Source: JAQCEJ01 sp046160425
GTDB taxonomy: Bacteria > Planctomycetota > Planctomycetia > Planctomycetales > Planctomycetaceae
Length of the DNA: 17,124 nucleotides
Assembly: GCA_046160425.1 (NCBI GenBank)
Contig: JBJXGP010000325.1
Location: forward strand, 1-17,124
Direction: 5' to 3'
Position 1 is the first letter of the stretch; the number at the start of each line of letters is the position of its first letter. Both the position numbers and the translations under genes were made by a program. The notes under the pieces were generated by a model. It was given only the letters and a program-made list of their open reading frames with translations. It ran no database searches and was not told the origin of the DNA. Shown here piece after piece: positions 5,736-13,376 of the stretch.

Positions 5736-7919
5736 ATGAATTCAGGCCGTCTTGGCTCGGATGCCTTTCGCATGCGGTTTGAGGTTCCGAAATCACACGC
5801 CGCGCAATCGCACTCTCCCCTCAGTCTCGCCGAACAACAGGTGGAAACGTTTCCGCAATCGGTGCTTTCCGATGCCGACCGCCATGCCGTCACGATAGCC
5901 ATCGCCAAAACGTGCCACTATTTGATGGATCGTCAGCATCCGGACGGATATTGGGTCGGCCAGCTTGAGGGAGACACGATCCTCGAATCGGAAACGATTC
6001 TCTTGTTCGCATTTCTCGGGCGCGAAGGCGATCCGCTGGTGCAGGAACTGGCCGATGCGATTCGCAAGCGACAACTCCCTTCCGGCGGCTGGGCCATTTA
6101 TCCGGGCGGCCCGATCGAAATCAGCGCCTCCGTCAAGGCGTACTGGGGGATGAAGATCGCGGGGGTCGATCCGGATTCCCCAGAGATGCAGCGTGCTCGC
6201 GATGCGATCCTCGCGGCAGGTGGCGCAGAGAAGGTCAACAGTTTTACCCGTTACTATCTGGCGCTGCTTGGCGTGTTGTCGTATCGCCAGTGCCCCGCCG
6301 TCCCACCGGAAATGGTTTTGCTCCCGACGTGGATGCCGTTCAACCTGTATGAGATGTCGGCGTGGTCGCGGACGATCCTTGTACCGCTCAGTTTGTTGTG
6401 GGCGCATCGACCCACGCGCACGGTTCCCCCGTCGCAACAGATCCGCGAATTGTTCGTCACGTCGCCGGAAGAGGTCTCGGCCGTGATGGGACTGTCGGAG
6501 AGTCTCGATCCGCTGCGGAAGAAAACCTGGTTGAACTGGCCGCGCATTTTTCGCGGCGTCGATCAGATGATCAAAACGCTCGAGCGTTGGCATGTGATGC
6601 CGCTGCGCAATCTGGCGAAGCGGCGCGCGCTTGCGTGGATCCTGAACCGATTCCCGGAGAGCGACGGATTGGGGGCGATTTATCCGCCGATTGTGTGGAG
6701 CATCATCGCGCTGAAATGTTGCGGTTATGCAGAAGACTCGCCCGAAGTGCAGGAAGCGTTCAAGGCCTTGTTGATGTTGCTGCACAAGACTCCTGAAATG
6801 ACGGTCATGCAGCCGTGCCTCTCGCCGGTCTGGGATACGGCGATCAGCGTGCTGGCGCTGCGTGAAGCGGACGTTCCCGCCCGGCATCCCGTCGTGAAAA
6901 CGGCGGTGCAATGGTTATTGAAGCAGGAAATTCGCGAACCGGGAGACTGGGCGATCCGTCAAAACGGACTCACGCCAAGCGGCTGGTGCTTTGAATTCCG
7001 CAATCAATTCTATCCGGACGTCGACGATACGGCGATGGTCGTGTTGGCCTTGGCGCGCAGCCTGCCCGGTCGCGCGGAAATGATGGACTGGCGAGCCGAT
7101 CCGTTGACCTATCCGTGGAGTCTCGATCCCCGCGATCGCGACGTCGAAGGAGTTTTTTCGGGCAAAGCGAATTCCGTCGGAGAAGCGATGTCCGACGTCG
7201 ATCAGATGCGGCCGGTGTTGCAATCGATTCGCCGCGGCATGCAATGGATCATCGGTATGCAAAGCCGCGACGGCGGCTGGGGGGCGTTCGATAAAGACAA
7301 CACGCGCGAATTGCTGACGCGCGTTCCGTTTGCCGATCATAACGCGATGATCGATCCGAGTTCTGCCGATCTTGCCGGGCGAATACTGGAATTGTTCGGT
7401 GAGCTGGATCTTCCGAGAGATCACGAATCGTTGATACTCGCTGTCAAATACGTCTGGGAACAGCAGGAGCCGGACCGCTGCTGGTACGGACGCTGGGGTG
7501 TCAACTACATCTACGGAACCTGGCAGGTGCTCGTCGGGTTGACGGCGATCGGTTACGACTCGAACGATCGCCGAATACGCGGCGCGGCCGATTGGCTGAA
7601 AGCCAAACAGCAGCCGAACGGTGGTTGGGGAGAAACGCCGCGCTCTTACGATGAGCCTGAATTGCGAGGGACCGGTCCGGTCACGCCGTCGCAGACCGCA
7701 TGGGCCTTGATGGGGTTGATGGCGGCGGGAGAGGTTCATTCCCCCGCGGTTGAGCGGGGAATTCAGTATCTGCTCTCCACGCAGAAAGCCGATGGGACAT
7801 GGGACGAACCCTGGTTTACAGGGACGGGGTTCCCAAGAGTCTTCTACCTGAAATATCACATGTATGCCATTTATTTCCCACTGATGGCGATTGCCCGATA
7901 CACGCGATTGAAGCGGTAA
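5736..7919 (+). CDS. shc: Squalene-hopene cyclase
   Basis: A class II triterpene cyclase of 727 residues from the chosen start; it protonates squalene and folds it to hopene/hopanol, the committed step of hopanoid synthesis, as a monotopic membrane protein. The catalytic DVDDTA motif is at residues 428-433, with Asp430 the expected proton donor. QW-type repeats are seen as QHPDGYW near residue 67, QSRDGGW, QQPNGGW and QKADGTW toward the C-terminus, and the C-terminal GTGFPRVFYLKYHMY is characteristic. The frame extends upstream to a TTG at 5646 with ATGs at 5667 and 5685; none has a good ribosome site. I prefer ATG 5736, preceded by a weak AGAAAG, because it leaves a normal-length N-terminus. 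No other hopanoid gene (hpnCDE, hpnH) is in the window. Confidence 0.96.
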   Translation: MNSGRLGSDAFRMRFEVPKSHAAQSHSPLSLAEQQVETFPQSVLSDADRHAVTIAIAKTCHYLMDRQHPDGYWVGQLEGDTILESETILLFAFLGREGDPLVQELADAIRKRQLPSGGWAIYPGGPIEISASVKAYWGMKIAGVDPDSPEMQRARDAILAAGGAEKVNSFTRYYLALLGVLSYRQCPAVPPEMVLLPTWMPFNLYEMSAWSRTILVPLSLLWAHRPTRTVPPSQQIRELFVTSPEEVSAVMGLSESLDPLRKKTWLNWPRIFRGVDQMIKTLERWHVMPLRNLAKRRALAWILNRFPESDGLGAIYPPIVWSIIALKCCGYAEDSPEVQEAFKALLMLLHKTPEMTVMQPCLSPVWDTAISVLALREADVPARHPVVKTAVQWLLKQEIREPGDWAIRQNGLTPSGWCFEFRNQFYPDVDDTAMVVLALARSLPGRAEMMDWRADPLTYPWSLDPRDRDVEGVFSGKANSVGEAMSDVDQMRPVLQSIRRGMQWIIGMQSRDGGWGAFDKDNTRELLTRVPFADHNAMIDPSSADLAGRILELFGELDLPRDHESLILAVKYVWEQQEPDRCWYGRWGVNYIYGTWQVLVGLTAIGYDSNDRRIRGAADWLKAKQQPNGGWGETPRSYDEPELRGTGPVTPSQTAWALMGLMAAGEVHSPAVERGIQYLLSTQKADGTWDEPWFTGTGFPRVFYLKYHMYAIYFPLMAIARYTRLKR

Positions 7920-8231
7920 CGCGATTGAAGGCGAAGGCGGAAAGTTCGTAACACAGCCGTCGGTTTGAACGCGCGAGATCTCGCACGGGGTCTGCCTGCA
8001 AAACGCGGCGGGTGGATATCTCGACTGATGAAAATATTACGAAGTCGATTTTACAAAAAGTTGTCGAGAGATTCGTCAAAGAGTCAAAGAGAACATTGCT
8101 CATCCCTCGATCGCAACATATAATCCACTCAAATACTCTTAGGGGTTGTGAGGTAACAGAGAACGGCTTGATATGAGTCAGACATTAAAAAATCTGCCGG
8201 TAGTTTTCCTCATCCCGACATAAATCTCACC
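7920..8231. other. Intergenic gap between shc and the PAS-GAF-REC gene
   Basis: No gene is supported over these 312 bases. It opens with the second copy of a 12-base direct repeat that spans the shc stop (ACGCGATTGAAG at 7902-7913 and 7919-7930). A 12-base palindrome, GCGAGATCTCGC, lies at 7973-7984 but has no T-run, so it is not a typical terminator. The A+T-rich right half carries a promoter candidate (8096-8124) and a 16-codon ATG ORF at 8173-8223 without a clear ribosome site. Confidence 0.5.
8096..8124 (+). promoter_or_regulatory. Sigma-70-type promoter candidate for the PAS-GAF-REC gene
   Basis: A perfect TATAAT at 8119-8124 is preceded, at the ideal 17-base spacing, by TTGCTC (three of six -35 consensus positions) at 8096-8101. 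Transcription from here would give a leader of about 100 bases before the GTG at 8232. This is the best promoter-like match I noticed in the gap, in an A+T-rich context. Confidence 0.35.
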
Positions 8232-9980
8232 GTGTCCGCACCCGATTACGACAAACCGAAACAGCCATCGCAGCTCCCCCGCATTCTGATTTACGGACAG
8301 AATCATCCACAGACGGAGGGCATGGTTGAGAGTCTGAAATCGTGTTGTGAACTGGTGGCGCATGCTTCCAGCGTGCAAGATGTCGCTGCCCTTTGCCGTC
8401 AGGAAATCGACGGTGTCCTCACCCTCGGTTCCGCTACGGATGAATCGGGCGTGATGTGGCAATCGGCCGGGCTGCTGAATCTGATCCCCGAAGGGGTCGT
8501 GCTGCTGGATGCTCAGCACCGCATTCTGTGGTGTAATCGGCACTTCTTGAAATTGACCGGCAGCGAAGCGTCACCCGTCGGCAAGCATTTCTACGACCCG
8601 TTCGGGACGCCTGAAATTCTCGGTCCCGATTTCTGCCCGTTTCACTCGGCCCTCGGTTCGGGCGAATCGGCCCGCAGCACGCTGCACGTCGGCGAGAAAT
8701 CGTATTACGCCATCGAAGCCGTGCCACTGGCGACCGACGGAGCTTCCCCCAGCAGCGTGTTGATCGTGCTCGTTCGCGATGTCACGTTCGACGTGCTCCA
8801 GCGGCAGAAACTCAATGCCGTCTATCAGGCGGGGCTTGATCTCGGCGATCTTTCTCCCCAGGAAGTCTTGCAGATGTCACTGCAGGACCGCATCGAACTT
8901 CTCAAAGCGAAGATCCTGCACTACACGAAAGACCTGCTGGAATTCGACACCGTCGAGATTCGCCTGCTCGATAAGCCGACGAAAAAATTGGAACCGCTGC
9001 TGACCGTCGGCATGAATCCTGAAGCGGCCAATCGAGTACTCTATGCCGAACCGCAAGGGACCGGCGTGACCGGTTTCGTCGCCGCGACGGGGAAAAGTTA
9101 TCTGTGTGAAGATACCGGCAACGATCCCCTCTATCTGCCCGGCGCGCCGGGGGCACGCAGTTCGCTCACCGTCCCGCTGTTTCTTCACGAGGAAATTCTC
9201 GGCACATTCAACGTCGAAAGTCCGATGTCCGGCGGATTCGACGAACACGACTTGCAGTTCCTCGAATTGTTCTCGCGCGAAGTCGCCGTTGCTTTGAATA
9301 CGCTCGAACTGCTGGTGGTCGAGAAAATGTCGACCGCAACCGCCAGCACCGAGATGGTGATGCAGGAAGTCGCTCATCCCGTCGATGAAATTTTGAACGA
9401 CACGACCTGGATCCTCGAACGCTACATCGGCCACGAGCCGAGCGTCTCGGAACGCCTGCAAAAAATTCTCAAGCATACGCGGGCCATCAAGCAGTTGATT
9501 CAAAAGGTGGGAGAGACGATGACGCCTAAAATGGCGAACCCGTCGTTTCCCCCGCGTCCAGAACGTCCCAAGATTCGCAAGAAGCGGATCCTCGTCGTCG
9601 ACAGCGATGAAGCGGTCCGCCGCGCCGCGCACGAGCTGCTCGGCCGTTTCGGCTGCGATGTCGAAACATCGCACAGCGGCGAAGATGCCTGCCTCATGGT
9701 ACGCAGCTTCCATTACGACGCGGTCATCGCCGACATCCGCCTGCCCGATATGAACGGCTACGAATGCTTCTGCCGGCTGCGTGAAATTCACGAGCATCTC
9801 CCCGTGATTCTGATGACCGGGTTCGGTTACGATGCCGCTCACTCGCTCGTCAAAGCCCGTCAGGCAGGATGCAAATCGGTCCTCTTCAAACCGTTTCGCC
9901 TCGATCAGTTGCTCGCCGAGGTCGAAAAAGCGGTCGCCCCTCCGGCTGAAAAGCCCGAAGGACAAGTTCAGAAAACGTGA
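8232..9980 (+). CDS. PAS-GAF-receiver signalling protein without a histidine kinase ATPase domain
   Basis: 582 residues, no signal peptide or membrane segment, so a cytoplasmic sensor. Domains in order: a receiver-like but degenerate N-terminal segment (PRILIYGQNHPQ, about 16-68); PAS (about 80-185); GAF (about 215-360, with the core GTGVTGFVAATGKSYLCED); a helical stretch at 372-430 containing EVAHPVDEIL, which resembles a degenerate kinase H-box around His382; and a C-terminal receiver (452-567). The receiver is complete: acidic Asp457/Asp459, phospho-acceptor Asp501 in VIADIRLPDM, Thr529 and Lys553 in LFKPF. No HATPase_c domain follows the helices. The start is a GTG at 8232, forced because the frame has a stop at 8169-8171 and no other usual start before it; no clear ribosome site is visible. 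An output partner is not apparent. Confidence 0.88.
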   Translation: MSAPDYDKPKQPSQLPRILIYGQNHPQTEGMVESLKSCCELVAHASSVQDVAALCRQEIDGVLTLGSATDESGVMWQSAGLLNLIPEGVVLLDAQHRILWCNRHFLKLTGSEASPVGKHFYDPFGTPEILGPDFCPFHSALGSGESARSTLHVGEKSYYAIEAVPLATDGASPSSVLIVLVRDVTFDVLQRQKLNAVYQAGLDLGDLSPQEVLQMSLQDRIELLKAKILHYTKDLLEFDTVEIRLLDKPTKKLEPLLTVGMNPEAANRVLYAEPQGTGVTGFVAATGKSYLCEDTGNDPLYLPGAPGARSSLTVPLFLHEEILGTFNVESPMSGGFDEHDLQFLELFSREVAVALNTLELLVVEKMSTATASTEMVMQEVAHPVDEILNDTTWILERYIGHEPSVSERLQKILKHTRAIKQLIQKVGETMTPKMANPSFPPRPERPKIRKKRILVVDSDEAVRRAAHELLGRFGCDVETSHSGEDACLMVRSFHYDAVIADIRLPDMNGYECFCRLREIHEHLPVILMTGFGYDAAHSLVKARQAGCKSVLFKPFRLDQLLAEVEKAVAPPAEKPEGQVQKT

Positions 9981-10072
9981 ACGAGGCGGCTTCATTCTCT
10001 CGCGTTTCGAATGCGCATGCTTCATAATGCGTCTGTGAACCCCAGTAATTCCTCCACAGAAAGGAAATAACC

Positions 10073-11371
10073 ATGTCCCGTCCCGTCAGTCGCCGCGATT
10101 TCATTCGGCAGGCGCTCGCCGCCGGTACTGCGGTTCCCGCGGCTTCCGCGCTCGGTACCCGCATTCTTCTCGCCGATGACACCACCAGCGCCAACGAGAA
10201 ACTGCGTCTCGGTGTGATCGGCGTCGACGGACGCGGCGGAGCGAATCTTTCGGGCGTCTCCAGCGAAAACATCGTCGCCTTGTGCGACATCGACGACATG
10301 CGGCTCGACAAAGCCGCGGCGACGTATCCTGATGCCAAGAAGTTCAACGACTGCCTCGAACTGCTCGAGATAAACGACCTCGACGGGGTCGTCGTCAGTA
10401 CTCCCGATCACATGCATGCCATCCCCATAGCAAAGGCGCTCCGCAAGAAACTGCCGACCTACAGCGAGAAGCCGCTGACGCATTCGATCTATGAAGCGCG
10501 CGTGCTGCGAGATTTGACGATTGAATCGGGCGTTTCGACGCAAATGGGAAATCAGATTCACTCCGAACCGAATTACCGTCGTGTCGTCGAAGCGATTCAA
10601 GGGGGAGTCATCGGCCCCGTGCGCCGCGTTCATGTCTGGCAGGGAGGAACAGTCTCCCCCGGCAAGCTCGTCAAAGAGGCGACGCCTCCCAAGCACGTGC
10701 ATTACGACCTCTGGCTCGGCCCGGCACCGTATCGTCCGTTCCACGAATCGCATTTTCATTTTCACTGGCGCTGGTGGTGGGACTTCGGCGGCGGACAACT
10801 CGCCGACTTCGTCTGCCATTACGTTGATCTCCCGGTCTGGGCTCTCAATCTCACGCTCCCCGAAACGATCACCGCTGAAGGGGTCAAGGATTATGAAGGG
10901 GACAACGACACCCCGAGCAAATTGAAGGTCGACTACGAGTTCCCCGCTCGCGGACTGCTCCCCGCGGTCCACATGACCTGGTACCACGGAGGCTGGCAAC
11001 CTGAAGGAGCCGAAGAATACGGCAAGGGTTCGGCGGTCCTCTTCGAGGGGGAAGACGGCCGACTGCTCGCCGACTACGGCACGCGCAAGGTTTACATGAA
11101 TACCGGGAAGGAAGAGAAGACCGTCGCCGAGACGATTCCCAATTCGATTGGCCACCATAAAGAATGGATCGAATCGATCAAGACCGGCACGAGAACGATG
11201 TCGCCGTTCACATACGGTGTGATTCTCACCGAAATAGGCCATTTAGGGAACGTCTCGTACCGCGTCGGCCAAAAGCGTCTCGAATGGGACGCCGACGGCA
11301 TGAAAGCCAGCAACTGCCCCGACGCCGACCAGTTCATCAAGCGCGAATACCGCGAAGGGTGGACGTTGTAA
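10073..11371 (+). CDS. Tat-exported Gfo/Idh/MocA family oxidoreductase
   Basis: 432 residues. The N-terminus SRRDFIRQALAAG (twin Arg at 7-8) followed by an Ala-rich stretch is a Tat signal, so the cofactor-bound enzyme is probably exported folded. The mature part begins with a Rossmann strand and NAD(P) loop, LRLGVIGVDGRGG at 45-57, then CDID at 71-74, GVVVSTPDHMHA at 105-116, and the catalytic-lysine motif SEKP with Lys133. The segment YDLWLGPAPYRPF through WRWWWDFGGGQLADFVCHYVD (211-252) is typical of the large planctomycete expansion of this family. Family members oxidise or reduce sugars, inositols and related polyols; the substrate here is unknown. AAGGAA lies 6 bases before the ATG. The DUF1501 gene follows on the same strand, but a 400-base repeat-filled gap argues against a simple operon. 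Confidence 0.93.
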   Translation: MSRPVSRRDFIRQALAAGTAVPAASALGTRILLADDTTSANEKLRLGVIGVDGRGGANLSGVSSENIVALCDIDDMRLDKAAATYPDAKKFNDCLELLEINDLDGVVVSTPDHMHAIPIAKALRKKLPTYSEKPLTHSIYEARVLRDLTIESGVSTQMGNQIHSEPNYRRVVEAIQGGVIGPVRRVHVWQGGTVSPGKLVKEATPPKHVHYDLWLGPAPYRPFHESHFHFHWRWWWDFGGGQLADFVCHYVDLPVWALNLTLPETITAEGVKDYEGDNDTPSKLKVDYEFPARGLLPAVHMTWYHGGWQPEGAEEYGKGSAVLFEGEDGRLLADYGTRKVYMNTGKEEKTVAETIPNSIGHHKEWIESIKTGTRTMSPFTYGVILTEIGHLGNVSYRVGQKRLEWDADGMKASNCPDADQFIKREYREGWTL

Positions 11372-11381
11372 TTGCGCAAGT

Positions 11382-11672
11382 TTTTGTAGGGTGGGTCGAG
11401 CGACGCTTCGTCGCGCTGACCCACCGCGATTGCGTCGCCTAAAAAAGGTGGGTCAGCGCGGCCTTCTGCCGCTCGATCCACTCTACGGGGTGTATCCGTT
11501 AAATGGTGGTAGTCATTCGGGTGGCCGGGACAGCTTTGTGTCCCGGTCGCGCAGCGACAAGAGGTCTTTTATTGGCCGAGATCTGCGACCTCGGTCCGGC
11601 CTCACAGAGGCCAGCTACAGATGCACCATCGAAGGATACCGCCAAATAACGGATGCACCCCACCCTACGAAA
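11382..11672. repeat. Composite inverted-repeat element made of nested hairpins
   Basis: The ends are inverted repeats: GTAGGGTGGG at 11386-11395 with CCCACCCTAC at 11659-11668, extending to 14 of 15 matches with the flanking T/A run. A second, 25-base inverted pair lies inside (11487-11511 with 11637-11661, four mismatches). Hairpins in order: 11390-11425 (arms GGTGGGTC/GACCCACC); a related arm set at about 11447-11481; 11525-11546 (arms CCGGGACA/TGTCCCGG); 11546-11558 (GTCGC/GCGAC); an imperfect one at about 11578-11597; and 11598-11612 (GGCCTC/GAGGCC). No protein-coding content or transposase is present. It occupies most of the 401-base gap between the two Tat-protein genes; the remaining 100 bases show only the DUF1501 ribosome site. 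It resembles a MITE or a stack of REP units. Confidence 0.75.
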
Positions 11673-11772
11673 ACTCCAAATCAAACCTATGAAAAAGGTA
11701 CGTCACCGATTATCATAGGGAGACTGTTTTTCATTCTCCGAGTCATCGCTCCACGCCATTGAAGGCTGCCGC

Positions 11773-13236
11773 ATGATTACTCATGATCTCCGGAATTCGC
11801 TCGGTCGAAACACCTTTTCTCCGATGTCGCGCCGTCGGTTTCTCGCGGCCTCCGGAACCGGGCTGATGGGGCTTCCGGGTTTGACGGAAAATTTCGCCGC
11901 TCGACCGGCGTGGTCGGCTGACTCGCAATCCGCGAACTCGCCGGCGACGGCCAAGTCGACGATCCTGTTCTTTCTCTGCGGCGGTGCTTCGCAGATCGAC
12001 ACGTGGGACATGAAGCCCGAGGCACCGGCGGAAATTCGCGGCGAGTTTCAATCGATCGAGACCTCGGCGCCGGGAGTCCGCTTGTGCGAGCATCTCCCGC
12101 TGACCGCCCGGCAGGCGCATCATCTGGCGGTCATCAATTCGGTCGACGGGACCGATCCCACAAATTCGCACCTCGGTTATTACTACCATCTCACCGGACA
12201 CGAACTCGACCCGCGCACAATCTTCGTCGTGGGAGAGCGGCGGCAACAGCGCGATGACTGGCCGTTTATCGGATCGGTGGTCTCCGCCAAGTTACCGCAG
12301 CGGGGCGTGCTGCCGAACGCGATATCGTATCCGTGGATTCCCGAGGGACCGCCCGACATTCGCGCGGGTCAGTTTGCAGGAAAGCTGGGGATCGAACACG
12401 ATCCGCTGTATCTCTTGGGAAGCGGAGATCAACCGCTCAAGTTTCAAGCCCCTGCGCTCGTTCTCGAAGGAGATTTATCGGCGGAGAAACTCCTGCATCG
12501 CCGCTCGCTGCTGCGCGAGCTCGATTTTTCGCGGCGAGAACTGGAAGGATATCGCGAGGCCCAGACCTGGCATCGCCATCAAGAGCGTGCGTTTTCGCTC
12601 CTCTCGTCGATGTCGACCGCTAACGCGTTCGATCTGACGCGCGAGCCGGAACATCTCCGTGAGCGGTATGGGAACACGATCAACGGCATGGGACTGCTGC
12701 TGGCCCGCCGGCTCGTCGAGGCGGAGGTGCCGTTTATCACGGTCTATTGGATGCCCGACAAAGTCCGCGCCGAAAAACTCAAGTGCTCGAGCGCCGGCGG
12801 ATGGGATACGCACGGGAACAATTTCCAGTGCCTCAAGGAAATGTTGCTCCCCGAGTTCGATCGAGCATTTTCGGCATTGCTGGAAGATCTCACCGATCGC
12901 GGCCTGATCGATTCGACGCTGCTCATGGTGACGAGTGAAATGGGACGCCGGCCAAAGATCGGCGACCCCCGTTCGGGTGGACTCAGCGGAGCCGGCCGCG
13001 ACCATTGGACGTTCTGCCTCACCGACCTGCTCGCGGGTGGAGGCATTCAGGGAGGCCAGACCTACGGCACCAGCGACAAGTACGGCGAATACCCCGCCGA
13101 CCGCCGCGTGACCCCCGCCGACGTTGCAAAAACCGTCTATCACACGATGGGAATCGACGACCTCTCGGCCACCGACAACCAGAACCGGCCATACAATCTG
13201 CAAGAGGAAGGCCGGCCGCTGTTGGAGTTGTTGTAG
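11773..13236 (+). CDS. Tat-exported DUF1501 family protein
   Basis: 487 residues. SRRRFLAASGTGLMGLPGL (from about residue 19) is a Tat signal after an 18-residue leader. The rest matches the DUF1501 family, which is related to sulfatases and alkaline-phosphatase-like enzymes and is heavily expanded in planctomycetes: FFLCGGASQIDTWDMKP near 66-82, a central region with NSHLGYYYHLTGHE, GGWDTHGNNF, VTSEMGRRPKIG, and GRDHWTFCLTDLLAGGG, ending in a C-terminal LLELL. The exact reaction is unestablished for the family. GAAGG (11761-11765) lies 7 bases before the ATG. In many planctomycetes DUF1501 genes are paired with DUF1549/DUF1553 cytochrome-like genes; that partner is absent here. Inverted copies of one repeat module flank the gene. 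Confidence 0.93.
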   Translation: MITHDLRNSLGRNTFSPMSRRRFLAASGTGLMGLPGLTENFAARPAWSADSQSANSPATAKSTILFFLCGGASQIDTWDMKPEAPAEIRGEFQSIETSAPGVRLCEHLPLTARQAHHLAVINSVDGTDPTNSHLGYYYHLTGHELDPRTIFVVGERRQQRDDWPFIGSVVSAKLPQRGVLPNAISYPWIPEGPPDIRAGQFAGKLGIEHDPLYLLGSGDQPLKFQAPALVLEGDLSAEKLLHRRSLLRELDFSRRELEGYREAQTWHRHQERAFSLLSSMSTANAFDLTREPEHLRERYGNTINGMGLLLARRLVEAEVPFITVYWMPDKVRAEKLKCSSAGGWDTHGNNFQCLKEMLLPEFDRAFSALLEDLTDRGLIDSTLLMVTSEMGRRPKIGDPRSGGLSGAGRDHWTFCLTDLLAGGGIQGGQTYGTSDKYGEYPADRRVTPADVAKTVYHTMGIDDLSATDNQNRPYNLQEEGRPLLELL

Positions 13237-13253
13237 CGGGCGTGCTTTTGTTT

Positions 13254-13342
13254 TGTAGCTGGCCTCTGCGAGGCCGGATCGAGTTTTGTGGTGGGATCTG
13301 CCTCTTGTCGCTGCGCGACCCCGGTTGACGAGCAACCGGGGC
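13254..13342. repeat. REP-like hairpin cluster, inverted partner of the 11525-11619 module
   Basis: Three hairpins in series: 13261-13275 (GGCCTC/GAGGCC), 13307-13319 (GTCGC/GCGAC) and 13319-13341 (arms CCCCGGTTG/CAACCGGGG, loop ACGAG). The first two are inverted copies of parts of the element before the DUF1501 gene: 13301-13319 is the exact reverse complement of 11546-11564 (19 of 19), and TGTAGCTGGCC at 13254-13264 is the reverse complement of 11609-11619. The third hairpin differs in stem sequence from its counterpart (CCGGGACA/TGTCCCGG) but keeps the position. It fills the gap between the converging DUF1501 and lipoprotein genes; no T-run follows, so termination is uncertain. Confidence 0.75.
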
Positions 13343-13376
13343 TACCCGCTACCCGCTGGCGTTGTTGTAAGGGCAC

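Noticed and set aside
5793..7859. Two long minus-strand ORFs (372 and 314 codons) across the cyclase
   Set aside because: Both are antisense shadows of shc; their translations are Arg/His-rich and lack any motif, as expected from GC-rich codon bias.
7816..8103. 95-codon minus-strand ORF after shc
   Set aside because: More than a third lies antisense to the conserved cyclase C-terminus, and GAGGG directly abuts the ATG, too close to serve as a ribosome site.
8173..8223. 16-codon ATG ORF just before the PAS-GAF-REC gene, possible leader peptide
   Set aside because: No clear ribosome site, no attenuator-like codon run and no hairpin following; too short to support by sequence alone.
8877..11242. 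Minus-strand ORFs of 382 and 406 codons opposite the PAS-GAF-REC and Gfo/Idh/MocA genes
   Set aside because: The plus-strand genes are fully supported by family motifs; the opposing frames are not.
12475..13335. 286-codon minus-strand ORF opposite the DUF1501 gene
   Set aside because: It begins inside the intergenic repeat cluster and has no domain signature.
11382..13342. DUF1501 gene as cargo of a classical composite transposon
   Set aside because: No transposase, no target-site duplication that I can see, and the flanking modules are hairpin repeats rather than insertion sequences.
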